DNA of 64,000 bases, taken from NCBI GenBank assembly GCA_001295865.1, contig LJHW01000015.1, forward strand, positions 34,719 to 98,718, written 5' to 3'. The position numbers and the translations under genes are program-made. The notes below the pieces were generated by a model. It had not been told where the DNA came from. It was given only the letters and a program-made list of their open reading frames with translations, and made no database searches. Of this stretch, positions 9,468-19,093 are shown piece after piece; positions within the stretch are counted from its first letter, which is position 1, and every line of letters starts with the position of its first letter. This DNA is from a beta proteobacterium AAP65 (GTDB taxonomy: Bacteria; Pseudomonadota; Gammaproteobacteria; Burkholderiales; Burkholderiaceae_C).

Positions 9468-10468
9468 TTCAGCACCGGCAGTTCACGCAGCGCCTTCACG
9501 GCACCGGCGCCGATGCTGGCGCCGAAACGTTTGGCCAGACGTTCGGCCACGTTGTCCTGCGGGGTGTAGTCGATCACCTCTTCGGCCTTGACGATTTCAC
9601 GCGCCACGAAGTCGAGGTTGCCCAGGCCGTCGGCCAGGCCCAGCTTCACCGCTTCTTCGCCGTTCCAGAACAGGCCCGAGAAGGTGTCGGGCGCTTCTTT
9701 CAGGCGCTCACCACGGCCTTGTTTGACCACGGTGATGAACTGCTGGTGGATCTGGTCGAGCATGGCCTGTGCCATCGCTGTCTGCTGCGGGTTGGCGGGG
9801 CTGAAGGGGTCGAGCATGGCCTTGTTGCTGCCGGCGGTGAGCAGCCGGCGCTCCACGCCCAGCTTCTCCATCGTGCCCGTGAAGCCGAAGCCGTCCATCA
9901 GCACGCCGATGCTGCCCACGATGCTGGCCTTGTCGACATAGATCTCGTCGGCCGCCGCGGCGATGTAGTAAGCGCCGGAAGCGCAGACCTCTTCCACCAC
10001 CGCGTAGACCTTCTTGCCGTGCAGGGCCTTCAAGCGGCGGATCTCGTCGTTGACGATGCCGCTCTGCACCGGGCTGCCGCCCGGCGAGTTGATGCGCAGC
10101 ACGATGGCCTGCGAGCCCGGGTCCTCGAAGGCGCTCTTCAGCGCACCCACCAGCAACTCGGCACTGGCTTCGGTGTCCACCGCGATCTCGCCGCGCACCT
10201 CCACCAGCGCCGTGTGCGGCGTGCTGTGCGTCGGCGCGCTGCCTTGCTGGAAGAAGCTGAGCCACAGCACCGCCGCCACCAGCCCCAACCACGCAAGACG
10301 GAAGAAGACGCGCCAGCGGCGCTCGTTGCGCTGCTGGCGCAGCATTTCCATCGCCACGCGCTCCAGGCTGCTTTCCAGCGCGGGCTTGGCGCTGGCAGCG
10401 GGGGTCGGCCTGGGTTCGAAGGGGGGCTCCACCGGTCCGCCAGGCGGGGTGGTGTCAGGGCTGCTCAT
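9464..10468 (-). CDS. sppA: Signal peptide peptidase SppA-type serine protease (family S49)
   Basis: The 334-residue protein has a Pro-rich cytoplasmic N-terminus, one transmembrane helix (LAWLGLVAAVLWLSFF, about residues 55-70) and an S49 protease domain. The catalytic Ser is in CASGAYYIA and the Lys in VDKASIVGSIGV. Members degrade cleaved signal peptides in the membrane. The length fits the short (36K, single-domain) type. ATG 10468 overlaps the Rieske gene's stop (ATGA); the frame open to 10879 only overlaps that gene. Confidence 0.93.
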   Translation of the reverse strand: MSSPDTTPPGGPVEPPFEPRPTPAASAKPALESSLERVAMEMLRQQRNERRWRVFFRLAWLGLVAAVLWLSFFQQGSAPTHSTPHTALVEVRGEIAVDTEASAELLVGALKSAFEDPGSQAIVLRINSPGGSPVQSGIVNDEIRRLKALHGKKVYAVVEEVCASGAYYIAAAADEIYVDKASIVGSIGVLMDGFGFTGTMEKLGVERRLLTAGSNKAMLDPFSPANPQQTAMAQAMLDQIHQQFITVVKQGRGERLKEAPDTFSGLFWNGEEAVKLGLADGLGNLDFVAREIVKAEEVIDYTPQDNVAERLAKRFGASIGAGAVKALRELPVLK

Positions 10469-10914
10469 GGGGGGCTTTCTGGTGCCGCGGGTGCTGCTGA
10501 ACCGCCGGGGGCGGGCGGCTCGGGGACGGGCAATGGGGGCACGGGCACGATGTCGCGGGAAGGATACCAATACACCTGCCCGTCGCGCTCGGCCACGGCC
10601 ACGGGCGTGAGGCGGCCGCGACCGCAGGGCCCGCCGATGCAGCGGCCGCTGTGCGGCTCGTAGGCGGCACCGTGCAGGGTGCACAGGATGTAGCGCTTCT
10701 CGATGTCGAGAAACTCGCCTGGCTGCCAGTCCATCTGCGTGGGCACGTGCACGCAGCGGTTGAGGTAGGCGCGCAGCTGGCCCTCGAAACGCATCACGAA
10801 GGCCACCTCGTTGCGACCGTACTGCCGCACGTCCCAGAGGAAGGCGCGGCCCTTTTCTTCCAGCGTGTGCGAGGCGCACAGCGGCAGGCCGGCCTCAGGC
10901 GTGGCGGCGTCCAT
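10465..10914 (-). CDS. Rieske [2Fe-2S] ferredoxin-like protein
   Basis: The 149-residue soluble protein has a single Rieske domain with both cluster-binding motifs: Cys-x-His in NRCVHVPTQ and Cys-x-x-His in ILCTLHGAAYEPHSG, followed by GRCIGGPCGRG. The last 30 residues are Pro/Ala-rich. There is no transmembrane segment or oxygenase domain, so it is a small electron carrier of unknown partner. It sits between gph and sppA, overlapping sppA by four bases. Confidence 0.9.
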   Translation of the reverse strand: MDAATPEAGLPLCASHTLEEKGRAFLWDVRQYGRNEVAFVMRFEGQLRAYLNRCVHVPTQMDWQPGEFLDIEKRYILCTLHGAAYEPHSGRCIGGPCGRGRLTPVAVAERDGQVYWYPSRDIVPVPPLPVPEPPAPGGSAAPAAPESPP

Positions 10915-10923
10915 GTGCAGGTG

Positions 10924-11595
10924 TCAGGCGTTGTCGGCCAACCACGCGTGCAGCTCCTGCGTGCTGTGCGCGATGAAGAGCGGGCCGTGCCCTTCGAAGG
11001 CCTCGGGCTCGTGCGCGCCGAAGCTCACCGCCACACGCGCCGTGCCGGCGTTGGCGGCCAGCTGCAGGTCGTGCGTGGTGTCGCCGATCATCAGCGTGCG
11101 CTCGGGCGGCACGCCCAGCTCGGCCATCAACTCCTGCAGCATCAGCGGGTGCGGCTTGCTGGCGGTCTCATCGGCCGTTCGCGTGGCATCGAACAGGCCC
11201 TGCAGCTGCGCGAATTGCAGCGCATCGTCCAGCCCGCGGCGGTTCTTGCCGGTGGCCACGGCCAGGAAGTGCTGGCGCGCCTTCAGCGCGTGCAGCATCT
11301 CCAGCGTGCCCGGGAAGAGCACCAGGCTGTCCTTCTCGGCCCAGTAATGGTGGCGGTAGCGCAGGCCCAGCTCGGGGTAGCGCTCGGCCGGCAGGCCGGG
11401 CACGGCGTGCTGCAGCGCGTCTTGCAGGCCCAGGCCGATGACGTAGGCCGCGGCCTCGTCGGTGGGCACCGCCACGCCCAGGTCGCGGCAGGCGTTCTGG
11501 ATGCAGCGCACGATGAGCATGGTGCTGTCGTAGAGCGTGCCGTCCCAGTCGAAGGCAATCAGGTCGAAACGGCGACGGCGGGCGGGTGTGTTCAT
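10924..11595 (-). CDS. HAD-family phosphatase, phosphoglycolate phosphatase-like
   Basis: The 223-residue protein has the HAD motifs in order: AFDWDGTLYDS (nucleophile Asp), a middle Thr motif in AVATGKNRRG, a Lys in ASKPHP, and the acidic motif MIGDTTHD. It has the helical cap of subclass I, as in phosphoglycolate phosphatase. The exact substrate cannot be read from sequence. It overlaps the rluC stop by four bases, a linkage (rluC-HAD phosphatase) that is common in this bacterial group. Confidence 0.9.
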   Translation of the reverse strand: MNTPARRRRFDLIAFDWDGTLYDSTMLIVRCIQNACRDLGVAVPTDEAAAYVIGLGLQDALQHAVPGLPAERYPELGLRYRHHYWAEKDSLVLFPGTLEMLHALKARQHFLAVATGKNRRGLDDALQFAQLQGLFDATRTADETASKPHPLMLQELMAELGVPPERTLMIGDTTHDLQLAANAGTARVAVSFGAHEPEAFEGHGPLFIAHSTQELHAWLADNA

Positions 11596-12578
11596 GGGTG
11601 CAAAAGTGTCTCGCAGTCGGCAGGCAGCGGCGCCACCAAGGTGATGCGCTCTGCCGTGGCAGGGTGGTCGAAGGCCAGCTGGCGCGCGTGCAGGAACATG
11701 CGCTCGAAGCGCGTGGCGCGCGCAAAAGCCTTGTTGCGGGCGAAATCGCCGTACTTGGGGTCGCCGACGATGGCGCAGCCATTGCTGGCCAGGTGCACGC
11801 GGATCTGGTGCGTGCGGCCGGTCTTGAGCGTGACGTCCAGCAGGCTCAGCGCCTCGCCGCCGGCCTGCAAGCGCTGCGCCACCTTCACCAGCGTGATGCT
11901 GCGGCGGCCGTCGGCGTGGTCGGCGGCCACCACGCGCACGTGGCGCTCGCCCTGGGCGTCCAGGCCCTTGTGCAGCGCCTGATCGATGACTTTCAGCTTG
12001 TCGGGCCAGGCGCCGAAGACCAGCGCGGCGTAGGTCTTGCCCGTGTCGCGGTTGCGGAACTGGTCTTGCAGCGCGGTGAGCGCACTGCGCTTCTTGGCCA
12101 GCAGCAGCACGCCCGAGGTTTCTTTGTCGAGCCGGTGCACCAGCTCCAGGAAGCGGGCGGTCGGCCGCGAAGACCGCAGCTGCTCGATCACGCCCGAGCT
12201 CACGCCGCTGCCGCCGTGCACCGCCACGCCGGCCGGTTTGGCGATGGCCAGCAGGTGTTCGTCTTCCAGCAGCACCGGGAACTCACGCGCGGGGGCTGGC
12301 GGGGCGGTGCTGGGCTCGGGCAGGCGCACTGGGGGCACCCGCACCTCGTCGCCTTCGGCCACGCGGGTGTCGGCGCTGGCGCGGCCCTTGTTGACGCGCA
12401 CCTCGCCCGAGCGGATGACGCGGTAGACGTGCGTCTTGGGCACGCCCTTGAGCACGCGCATCAGGAAGTTGTCCAGGCGCTGTCCGGCCGACTCGGCGTC
12501 CACGGTGAGGCGGCGCACGGCGGGTGCTTCATGGTCGGCCGAGGCCCGGGCTTTGGCCCCTATAATCCGCGGCTCCAC
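11592..12578 (-). CDS. rluC: 23S rRNA pseudouridine synthase RluC
   Basis: The 328-residue protein has an N-terminal S4 RNA-binding domain (RLDNFLMRVLKGVPKTHVYRV region) and an RluA-type catalytic domain with the active-site motif ELVHRLDKETSGVLLLA. Orthologues convert uridines 955, 2504 and 2580 of 23S rRNA. It is divergent from rne, a conserved arrangement. Its first codons contain a plus-strand TATAAT that may serve rne. Confidence 0.93.
   Translation of the reverse strand: MEPRIIGAKARASADHEAPAVRRLTVDAESAGQRLDNFLMRVLKGVPKTHVYRVIRSGEVRVNKGRASADTRVAEGDEVRVPPVRLPEPSTAPPAPAREFPVLLEDEHLLAIAKPAGVAVHGGSGVSSGVIEQLRSSRPTARFLELVHRLDKETSGVLLLAKKRSALTALQDQFRNRDTGKTYAALVFGAWPDKLKVIDQALHKGLDAQGERHVRVVAADHADGRRSITLVKVAQRLQAGGEALSLLDVTLKTGRTHQIRVHLASNGCAIVGDPKYGDFARNKAFARATRFERMFLHARQLAFDHPATAERITLVAPLPADCETLLHP
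12561..12566 (+). promoter_or_regulatory. Candidate -10 element of the rne promoter
   Basis: A perfect TATAAT occurs on the plus strand inside the first codons of rluC. No good -35 hexamer lies 16-18 bp upstream. Initiation just downstream would give an rne leader of about 0.6 kb, in keeping with the long autoregulatory leaders of known rne genes. The assignment rests on the hexamer and the position only. Confidence 0.45.
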
Positions 12579-13167
12579 GTTTGCGCTGTAAGTGCTTGAT
12601 TTATCGGAGTTTACCCGGGCCTTGCCGGTGTTAACGTGGACAGCGGGGCGGGCCTTGTGTCAGGCCGCCCGCAAAAGTAGGTGATGCAACGCCAGCAACT
12701 GGTGTGCGGGCCGGGGCCCCAGGAGGCGCCCGGCGGTACACGGCAGCCGGCGGCAGAAGAACGAAGAAGAACCCGCTGGGTCCGACGAGACCCGGCATCC
12801 GTGAACAACCCCGGTGGCAGCCGGCCTCGCAAGAGTGGCTGCCACCCGCGCCCGGTGCGCAACGCTGCAGCCCATGCACTCCCCGTCTCCCGCCAACCCC
12901 CACATGCGCCTGACAGCGCCGCGGCCCTTCGCCGCCGGCCTGCGCGCGGGGGCATCGCCGCGCGATCCGCGGCGGTCAGGGCCGACGCCGCATGCCGCTG
13001 CAGCCGCGCCCGAAGCGCACGCGCCAACGCTGCGCTGCTGACCGCCCTCACCCGGCGGCAGCTACGCAGTCCAGGGCATTTCGCGCCGCCGGTTTTTCCG
13101 CGTTTTTCGTGCATCGATGTGAGAACGGGCGCGGCCCCTTGAAGGGCCGTTCCACGCAGGAGTGCAC
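12579..13167 (+). promoter_or_regulatory. Noncoding region: presumed rne 5' leader
   Basis: This stretch of 589 bp between the divergent rluC and rne starts holds no convincing gene. It can fold: for example, 12636-12670 contains GGGCGGGCC and GGCCGCCC in inverted orientation around a short loop. In enterobacteria the rne leader is the target by which RNase E controls its own mRNA level; the same is inferred here from position and length. Small frames in it are GC-driven and lack family similarity. The only clear translation signal is AGGAG at 13159-13163, five bases before the rne ATG. Confidence 0.5.
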
Positions 13168-16100
13168 ATGAAACGCATGCTGATCAACGCCACGCAGCCG
13201 GAAGAGCGGCGCCTGGCCATCGTCGACGGGCAAAAACTGCTCGACTTCGAAACCGAAATCGAAGGGCGCGAACAGCGCAAGGGCAACATCTACAAGGCGG
13301 TCATCACCCGCGTGGAGCCCAGCCTGGAAGCCTGCTTCGTCGACTACGGCGAAGACCGCCACGGCTTCCTGCCCTTCAAGGAAATCAGCCGCAACTACTT
13401 CCGCGACGGCGCCGACGTCAAGAACGCGCGCATCCAGGACGCGGTGAAGGAAGGCGACAGCCTGCTCGTGCAGGTGGAAAAAGAAGAGCGCGGCAACAAA
13501 GGCGCCGCACTCACCACCTTCGTCAGCCTGGCGGGCCGCTACCTGGTGCTGATGCCCAACAACCCGCGCGGTGGTGGCGTCAGCCGCCGCATCGAGGGCG
13601 AGCAGCGTGAAGAGCTGAAGGAAAACCTCGACCAGCTCGACTACCCCAAGGGCATGAGCCTGATCGCGCGCACCGCCGGCATCGGCCGCAGCGCCGAAGA
13701 GCTGCAGTGGGACCTGAACTACATGCTCAAGCTCTGGGACGCCATCGACGGCGCTTCCAAGGGCGGCAAGGGCGCCTACCTGATCTACCAGGAGAGCAGC
13801 CTCGTCATCCGTGCCATCCGCGACTACTTCACAGCGGACATCGGCGAGATCCTGATCGACACCGACGACATCTACGACCAGGCGCTGCAGTTCATGACGC
13901 ACGTGATGCCCGAAACGGCACACCGCGTGAAGCGCTACCGCGATGACGCGGCCCTGTTCAGCCGCTTCCAGATCGAGCACCAGATCGAGACGGCCTTCAG
14001 CCGCACGGTGAACCTGCCCTCGGGCGGCGCCATCGTCATCGACCACACCGAAGCGCTGGTCAGCGTGGACGTGAACAGCGCGCGCGCCACGCGCGGCAGC
14101 GACATCGAGGAAACCGCCACGCGCACCAACCTGGAGGCCGCGGATGAAGTGGCGCGCCAGATGCGCCTGCGCGACCTGGGCGGGCTCATCGTCGTCGACT
14201 TCATCGACATGGAAGAGAGCAAGAACCGCCGCGAGGTCGAACAGCGCCTGCGCGACGCGCTGCGCTCCGACCGTGCCCGCGTGCAGTTCAGCAGCATCAG
14301 CAAGTTCGGCCTGCTCGAACTCAGCCGCCAGCGCCTGCGCCCGGCGCTGAGCGAGGGCAACCACATCACCTGCCCGCGCTGCAACGGCACCGGCCACATC
14401 CGTGACACCGAGAGCTCGGCGCTGCAGATCCTGCGCATCATTCAAGAAGAAGCGCTGAAGGAAAACACCGCCGCCGTGCACGTGCAGGTGCCGGTGGAAG
14501 TGACCAGCTTCCTGCTCAACGAGAAGCGCAGCGAGATCACCAAGATCGAACTGAAGCAGCGCGTGACCGTGCTGCTGGTGCCCAACAAGCACCTGGAGAC
14601 GCCGAACTACAAGCTCGAGCGCCTGCGCCACGACGACCCGCGCCTGGAAGGGCTGCAGGCCAGCTACACGATGATCGAAGAGCCGAGCGACGAGGTCGGC
14701 ATCACGCGCCGGCGCAGCTCTGAAGACCGGGCCAAGCCCAAGCAGGAACCGCTGATCAAGGGCGTGCTGCCCGACCAGCCGGCCCCGCCCGCACCGCCCC
14801 CCGCGCCCGTGCCTGCACCGGCTCCGGTGGCTGCGCCCGTGGCCGCCCCCGTGGTGGCCGCGCCCGCCCCGGCGCCGGCCGCCGGCGGTGGTTTCTTCGC
14901 TTGGGTGGGCCGCCTCTTCGGCGGCAGCCCGGCACCGGCCGCAGCGCCGGCCCCCGTGGCTGCACCGGTGGTGACCCCCGCTGCTGCGCCGGCGCCCGAG
15001 AAGCGCGAAGGTGGCCGCGATGGCCGCCGGGGCGAACGTGGTGGCCGCGGTGGTGAGCGCAACGAGCGCCAGGCCGAGCGTGGCGGCGAACGCGGGGGTG
15101 AACGCGGCGGCCGCGGCCAGCGCGAGCGCAACGAGCGCGACGGTGGCCGCCGTGAAGGTCGTGAGGGCCGTGAAGGCCGCGACAACCGCACACCCCGCCC
15201 CGAAGCCCTGGCCGCCGAAGGCAGCGCCACACCGGCGCGCGAAGAACGCGCACCGCGCGGCGAGCGCGGTGAACGCGGTGAGCGGGGTGAGCGCAACGGC
15301 GAGCGCCGCGGCCCGCGCCCCGAGCGCAACACAGCGGCCGTGGCCGCTGACGAGGCCTTGCTGGCCGCCGTGGCGGCCACGCCGGCCGCTGGCGCCGAAG
15401 CACTGCCCGGCGCTGAAGGCGCTGCGGCGGCCGAAGGCGAACGGGAGGGTGGCCGTCGCCGCCGCCGCCGTGGTGGCCGCGACCGTGACGGCCGCGCCGA
15501 GAACGGCGCCGACGCCAGCACCGAAGGCAGCAACGAAGAAGGCAGCAGCGCCCCGGTGAACGGCGCTGCGCCGGCCGAGGGCGAGCCAAGCGCAAGCGCT
15601 GTGGCCGAAGCCGGTACCGAAGGCGCCCCGTCGGCCGAAGACGGTGGCGACAACGGTGAACGCGGTGAACGCAGCCGCCGCCGCCGTGGTGGCCGCGGCC
15701 GCGACCGCCAGCGTGAAGCTGGCAACGGTGCCGAAGGCGCCGTGCGCGAAGACGGCGAGTTCGAACCCGCTGCCGCGGCGCTGATGCCGGCGATGCACGA
15801 CGATGGCGAAGCCGCCCCGGCCGAAACCCCGGCAGCGCCGCAGGCCGAGGCCCCGGTGGCTGCCGAAGCGGCCCCAGCGCAGCACGCCAGCACCCCAGCG
15901 CCCGCGGCCGTTGCGCCGGCGCCCGTGCCCGTGCCTGTGCAGCCCTTCGTGCTGCCGCTGGCCGACCTGCAAGCCCTGGCCGAACAAGCCGGCCTGCAAT
16001 GGGTGGGCAGCGACGCCGACAAGGTGGCCGCCGCCCAGGCCGCCATCGCTGCCGAGCCGAAACCCATCCACGTGCCGCGCGAACCCAAGCCGCCGGTGGT

Positions 16101-16188
16101 GCTGGACGAAGGCCCGCTGGTGCTGGTGGAGACCCGCAAAGACCTCTCGCAGCTCAAGCTGCCGTTCGACCAGCAGCAGGCAGGCTGA
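13168..16188 (+). CDS. rne: Ribonuclease E
   Basis: The 1006-residue endoribonuclease initiates mRNA decay and processes rRNA and tRNA. The catalytic half (about residues 1-510) starts [13 protein letters not shown], has an S1 domain, the acidic metal-binding motifs near D301 (VSVDVNSAR) and D343 (IVVDFIDME), and the zinc-link CPRC near residue 402. From about residue 530 to 960 the protein is low complexity: Pro/Ala linkers, an aromatic patch ([14 protein letters not shown]) that may be a membrane or partner contact, and Arg/Gly/Glu-rich stretches likely to bind RNA or degradosome partners. It ends with a short ordered segment ([16 protein letters not shown]). ATG 13168 was chosen for its AGGAG site; GTG 13162 lies within that site. 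Confidence 0.97.
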   Translation: MKRMLINATQPEERRLAIVDGQKLLDFETEIEGREQRKGNIYKAVITRVEPSLEACFVDYGEDRHGFLPFKEISRNYFRDGADVKNARIQDAVKEGDSLLVQVEKEERGNKGAALTTFVSLAGRYLVLMPNNPRGGGVSRRIEGEQREELKENLDQLDYPKGMSLIARTAGIGRSAEELQWDLNYMLKLWDAIDGASKGGKGAYLIYQESSLVIRAIRDYFTADIGEILIDTDDIYDQALQFMTHVMPETAHRVKRYRDDAALFSRFQIEHQIETAFSRTVNLPSGGAIVIDHTEALVSVDVNSARATRGSDIEETATRTNLEAADEVARQMRLRDLGGLIVVDFIDMEESKNRREVEQRLRDALRSDRARVQFSSISKFGLLELSRQRLRPALSEGNHITCPRCNGTGHIRDTESSALQILRIIQEEALKENTAAVHVQVPVEVTSFLLNEKRSEITKIELKQRVTVLLVPNKHLETPNYKLERLRHDDPRLEGLQASYTMIEEPSDEVGITRRRSSEDRAKPKQEPLIKGVLPDQPAPPAPPPAPVPAPAPVAAPVAAPVVAAPAPAPAAGGGFFAWVGRLFGGSPAPAAAPAPVAAPVVTPAAAPAPEKREGGRDGRRGERGGRGGERNERQAERGGERGGERGGRGQRERNERDGGRREGREGREGRDNRTPRPEALAAEGSATPAREERAPRGERGERGERGERNGERRGPRPERNTAAVAADEALLAAVAATPAAGAEALPGAEGAAAAEGEREGGRRRRRRGGRDRDGRAENGADASTEGSNEEGSSAPVNGAAPAEGEPSASAVAEAGTEGAPSAEDGGDNGERGERSRRRRGGRGRDRQREAGNGAEGAVREDGEFEPAAAALMPAMHDDGEAAPAETPAAPQAEAPVAAEAAPAQHASTPAPAAVAPAPVPVPVQPFVLPLADLQALAEQAGLQWVGSDADKVAAAQAAIAAEPKPIHVPREPKPPVVLDEGPLVLVETRKDLSQLKLPFDQQQAG

Positions 16189-16205
16189 AGCCGGCCCGCG
16201 AGCCC

Positions 16206-16240
16206 AAGAAAAAGTCCCGCCTCGGCGGGACTTTTTTCTT
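16206..16240. terminator. Bidirectional intrinsic terminator between rne and the sucrose phosphorylase gene
   Basis: GTCCCGCC (16214-16221) pairs with GGCGGGAC (16224-16231), flanked by AAAAA on the left and TTTTTT on the right. It can terminate the rne transcript on the plus strand and the converging sucrose operon transcript on the minus strand. Confidence 0.9.
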
Positions 16241-16263
16241 GGGGCGCCTGGCTGCAGCCGGGC

Positions 16264-17742
16264 TCAGAGCTGCAGTTCGGCCGCGCTGCCGCCAGCGCCG
16301 CTGTGCAGCACGCGGCCAGTGCCTGCGCGCAGATCGGCCTGCAGTTCGGCGTAGGCCGCGCCTTGCTGCCAGCGCATCACGAGCTGGCTGTCGGGCGCTT
16401 CAACAAGCTGGAAACTGCCGCCGAAGGCCGGGTGTTCGTTGCGCAGGCGGATCAGCGCCAGCAGCCGCGCCACCACCGGCCGCTGCAGCGCGCTGGTGAT
16501 CTCCGCCGGCGTGTAGTGGTGGCGGTTGATGTCACGCCCCACACCCGTTTTCTCCAGCAGCGCCAGATCGTTCTCGCCCGCGAGCAGGCCCACGTAGTAG
16601 ATCTGCGGCACGCCGGGCATGAAAAACTGGATCGCACGCGCCACCAGGTAGGCCGCATCGTTGCGACCCAGCGCGTCGTAGAAGGTGCAGTTGACCTGGT
16701 AGAGGTCGAGGTTGCTGGCCGCAGCGCCGGTGGCGCGGCGGCTGCTGCCACCGCTGTTGTCGTGGATGCGCTCCACCAGCGCGTCCAGCTCGGCCGGCGG
16801 CACCAGGCCCGGGCGGCCTTCGCGGTCGGTGGCGTCGGCGCCGATGTCGATGATGCCGATGCCGTCGTGCGTGTCCAGCACCGTCAGCGCGTTGTTCGGG
16901 CGCACCGCGATCCAGCGCTTCAGCGGCGCGGCCGTGCCGTTGAACAGCGCGTGCAGCACCAGCGGCGGCAGCGCGAAGTCGTAGACCCAGTCGACCTGGC
17001 GTGCGATCTCCACCTGGCGCTGGTAGTAGCTGTGGATCTCCACCAGCACTTCGATGCCCAGCGCCTTCGCTTGCGCGGCGAACGAGGCGATGAAATCGAA
17101 GGTCTCGGGCAGCATGAAACAGCTGGTGCCGGGCTTCTTGATGGCGTAGCCCACCGCATCCAGCCGCACCATGCCGATGCCGTTGCTGGCAAAGGTCTGC
17201 AAGATGCCTTGCAGGTAGGCCGCACCCTGCGGGTGCTGCACGTTGATGTCGAGCTGGCTGGGCGTGAAGGTGGTCCACAGCAGGCGCTTGTTGCCGTTGG
17301 CCAGCGGCACCACGGTGCAGGGCATGCCCGGGCGCGGGCGGTAGATGGCCAGCAGGTCGGCTTCGGTGGCGCCGTTCGGGAACACGTCGTCCAGGCCCAG
17401 GAAGAGCCCGGCGTAAGGCGAGGCGCTGCCGCGCTGCGCGTAATCCAGGAACTGCGGCGACTGGCTCGACATGTGGTTGACGATGACATCGCCCATCACG
17501 TCCACGTGCTGCGTCAGCGCACGCACATCGGGCCAGGCGCCCAGGCGCGGGTCGACCAGGGTGTGGTCGATGGGGTCGAAGCCCGCATCGGCGCCGTCGA
17601 TGGGATGGAAAAACGGCAGCAGGTGCACGCCGCCGAACAGGCCGGCCAGCGCGCCGCCGGGCGCCAGCAGGGCCTGCAGGGCCTGCAGATCGCCGCCGCC
17701 CAGGCGGTCGACGTAGGTGATGAGCTGGACCTGGTTCTTCAT
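16264..17742 (-). CDS. Sucrose phosphorylase (GH13 family)
   Basis: The 492-residue enzyme cleaves sucrose with phosphate to alpha-glucose-1-phosphate and fructose. It starts [19 protein letters not shown], a typical sucrose phosphorylase opening. It shows the GH13 motifs MGDVIVNHMSS, the nucleophile segment GMVRLDAVGYAIKK, the acid/base glutamate in EVLVEIHSYY and the TVLDTHDGIGIIDIG segment. Length and motifs fit GH13 subfamily 18; the homologous glucosylglycerate phosphorylases are an alternative, but the neighbours favour sucrose. Its ATG overlaps the transporter stop by four bases. It is the last gene of the minus-strand operon. Confidence 0.9.
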   Translation of the reverse strand: MKNQVQLITYVDRLGGGDLQALQALLAPGGALAGLFGGVHLLPFFHPIDGADAGFDPIDHTLVDPRLGAWPDVRALTQHVDVMGDVIVNHMSSQSPQFLDYAQRGSASPYAGLFLGLDDVFPNGATEADLLAIYRPRPGMPCTVVPLANGNKRLLWTTFTPSQLDINVQHPQGAAYLQGILQTFASNGIGMVRLDAVGYAIKKPGTSCFMLPETFDFIASFAAQAKALGIEVLVEIHSYYQRQVEIARQVDWVYDFALPPLVLHALFNGTAAPLKRWIAVRPNNALTVLDTHDGIGIIDIGADATDREGRPGLVPPAELDALVERIHDNSGGSSRRATGAAASNLDLYQVNCTFYDALGRNDAAYLVARAIQFFMPGVPQIYYVGLLAGENDLALLEKTGVGRDINRHHYTPAEITSALQRPVVARLLALIRLRNEHPAFGGSFQLVEAPDSQLVMRWQQGAAYAELQADLRAGTGRVLHSGAGGSAAELQL

Positions 17743-19076
17743 GCGGGGTTCTTGTCGATGCGCGCCACAGGGGCCGCAGGCGTGGTCTTCACGAAAAGCA
17801 CGGCCACGGCGGCGCAGGCCAGCAGCGTGCCGGCCAGGCGGATGACGTTGTCGGGTTGCCCGCCGAGCACGCTGTCGTAGTACAGCGGCAGCGTCAGCAT
17901 CTGGATGAGCATCGGGATCACGATGAACATGTTGAAGATGCCCATGTAGACGCCCGCGCGCTCCGGCGGAATGCTGCCGGCCAGCATCACGTAGGGGTTG
18001 CCCATGATGCTGGCCCAGGCCAGGCCGATGCCCACCATGGGCAGAAAGAGCCAGGCCTGGTCGGTGATGTTCGGCAGCGCCCACATGCCGGCCGCCGCCG
18101 CCAGCAGGCAGAAGGCGTGCACGGCCTTGGGCCCGAGCTTGCGCACGAAGGGCACCATCGCAAAGGCGGCGATGAAGGCGACGAAGTTGTAGAAGCCGCC
18201 GATCTGGCCGTTGAGCAGGCTGGCATCGCGAAAGCCCGCCGATTTGGCATCGCTGGTGTCGAACACCGTCTTGGCCAGGCTGGGCACGATGTAGATCCAG
18301 TAGCACATCATTCCGTACCACTGGAAGAGCTTCATCCACCACAGCTGGCGCATGGTGGGGGGCATGTCCTGGATGGCCTGCCAGATCTCGCGCAGCGTGG
18401 CGCCCATGCCGCGCGGCTGGGCGCGGATGTGCGCCAGCTCATCGGGCGTGAGCGGCAGCTCGGGCACCTTGCGGATGCTCCACCACACGGTGGTGAAGGA
18501 CAGCAGCGCACCGATGATGAAAGCCGCCAGCGTGACCTGCGGGATGTGGTTGTCGCCCACCGCATCCTTGTTCATGCCCATCCACACGAGCAGGCTGGGC
18601 GCCAGGTAGGCCAGGGTCTGCGCCAGGCCCGTGAAGGCGCTTTGCGTGAGGAAGCCCAGCGAGTGCTGGTCGCGATTCAAACGGTCGCTGACGTAGGCGC
18701 GGTAGGGCTCCATCGTCGTGTTGTTGGCCGCGTCCAGGATCCACAGCAGCCCGGCCGCGAACCACAGCGTGGGGCTGAAGGGCATGATCAACAGGCCCAG
18801 GCTGCACAGGATGGCGCCAATCAGGAAATACGGCGTTCTGCGGCCCCAGCGGCTGGCGGTGCGGTCGCTCATCGCGCCGATCAGCGGCTGCACCAGCAGG
18901 CCCGTCATGGGGCCGGCGAGCCACAGCAGCGGCAGGTCCTTGCCCTCGGCGCCCAGGTAGGCGTAGATCGGGCTCATGTTGGCCTGCTGCAGCCCGAAGC
19001 TGAACTGGATGCCAAAGAAGCCGAAGTTCATGTTCACGATCTGCCAGAAGGACAGTCGTGGCTTGAAAGAGGTCAT
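17739..19076 (-). CDS. Major facilitator sugar symporter, sucrose-transporter-like
   Basis: The 445-residue protein has about twelve hydrophobic helices and the motif [20 protein letters not shown] between helices 2 and 3, as in SUT/GPH-type sucrose and maltose:proton symporters. It opens [29 protein letters not shown], typical of this group. It would carry sucrose across the inner membrane to the adjacent phosphorylase. ATG 19076 was used; the frame continues upstream only through the fructokinase gene. Confidence 0.9.
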   Translation of the reverse strand: MTSFKPRLSFWQIVNMNFGFFGIQFSFGLQQANMSPIYAYLGAEGKDLPLLWLAGPMTGLLVQPLIGAMSDRTASRWGRRTPYFLIGAILCSLGLLIMPFSPTLWFAAGLLWILDAANNTTMEPYRAYVSDRLNRDQHSLGFLTQSAFTGLAQTLAYLAPSLLVWMGMNKDAVGDNHIPQVTLAAFIIGALLSFTTVWWSIRKVPELPLTPDELAHIRAQPRGMGATLREIWQAIQDMPPTMRQLWWMKLFQWYGMMCYWIYIVPSLAKTVFDTSDAKSAGFRDASLLNGQIGGFYNFVAFIAAFAMVPFVRKLGPKAVHAFCLLAAAAGMWALPNITDQAWLFLPMVGIGLAWASIMGNPYVMLAGSIPPERAGVYMGIFNMFIVIPMLIQMLTLPLYYDSVLGGQPDNVIRLAGTLLACAAVAVLFVKTTPAAPVARIDKNPA

Positions 19077-19093
19077 GGGCGGCCTGTGGGGTG

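Noticed and set aside
12611..13114. Small frames on both strands in the rluC-rne gap
   Set aside because: Translations are Arg/Ala/Pro-rich, lack start signals and overlap each other; the region is better explained as the rne leader.
15000..15330. Repetitive Arg/Gly/Glu codons in rne as a CRISPR-like or tandem DNA repeat
   Set aside because: The repeats are in frame, vary in sequence and encode a low-complexity protein tail; there are no regular spacers.
13048..16071. A 1007-codon open frame antisense to rne, and similar long frames antisense to ureC (1766-3505), the receptor (20185-22461) and lepA (30022-31590)
   Set aside because: High GC leaves few stop codons in the antisense frames. 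The translations are rich in His, Arg, Gly and Val without domain structure, and the sense genes are certain.
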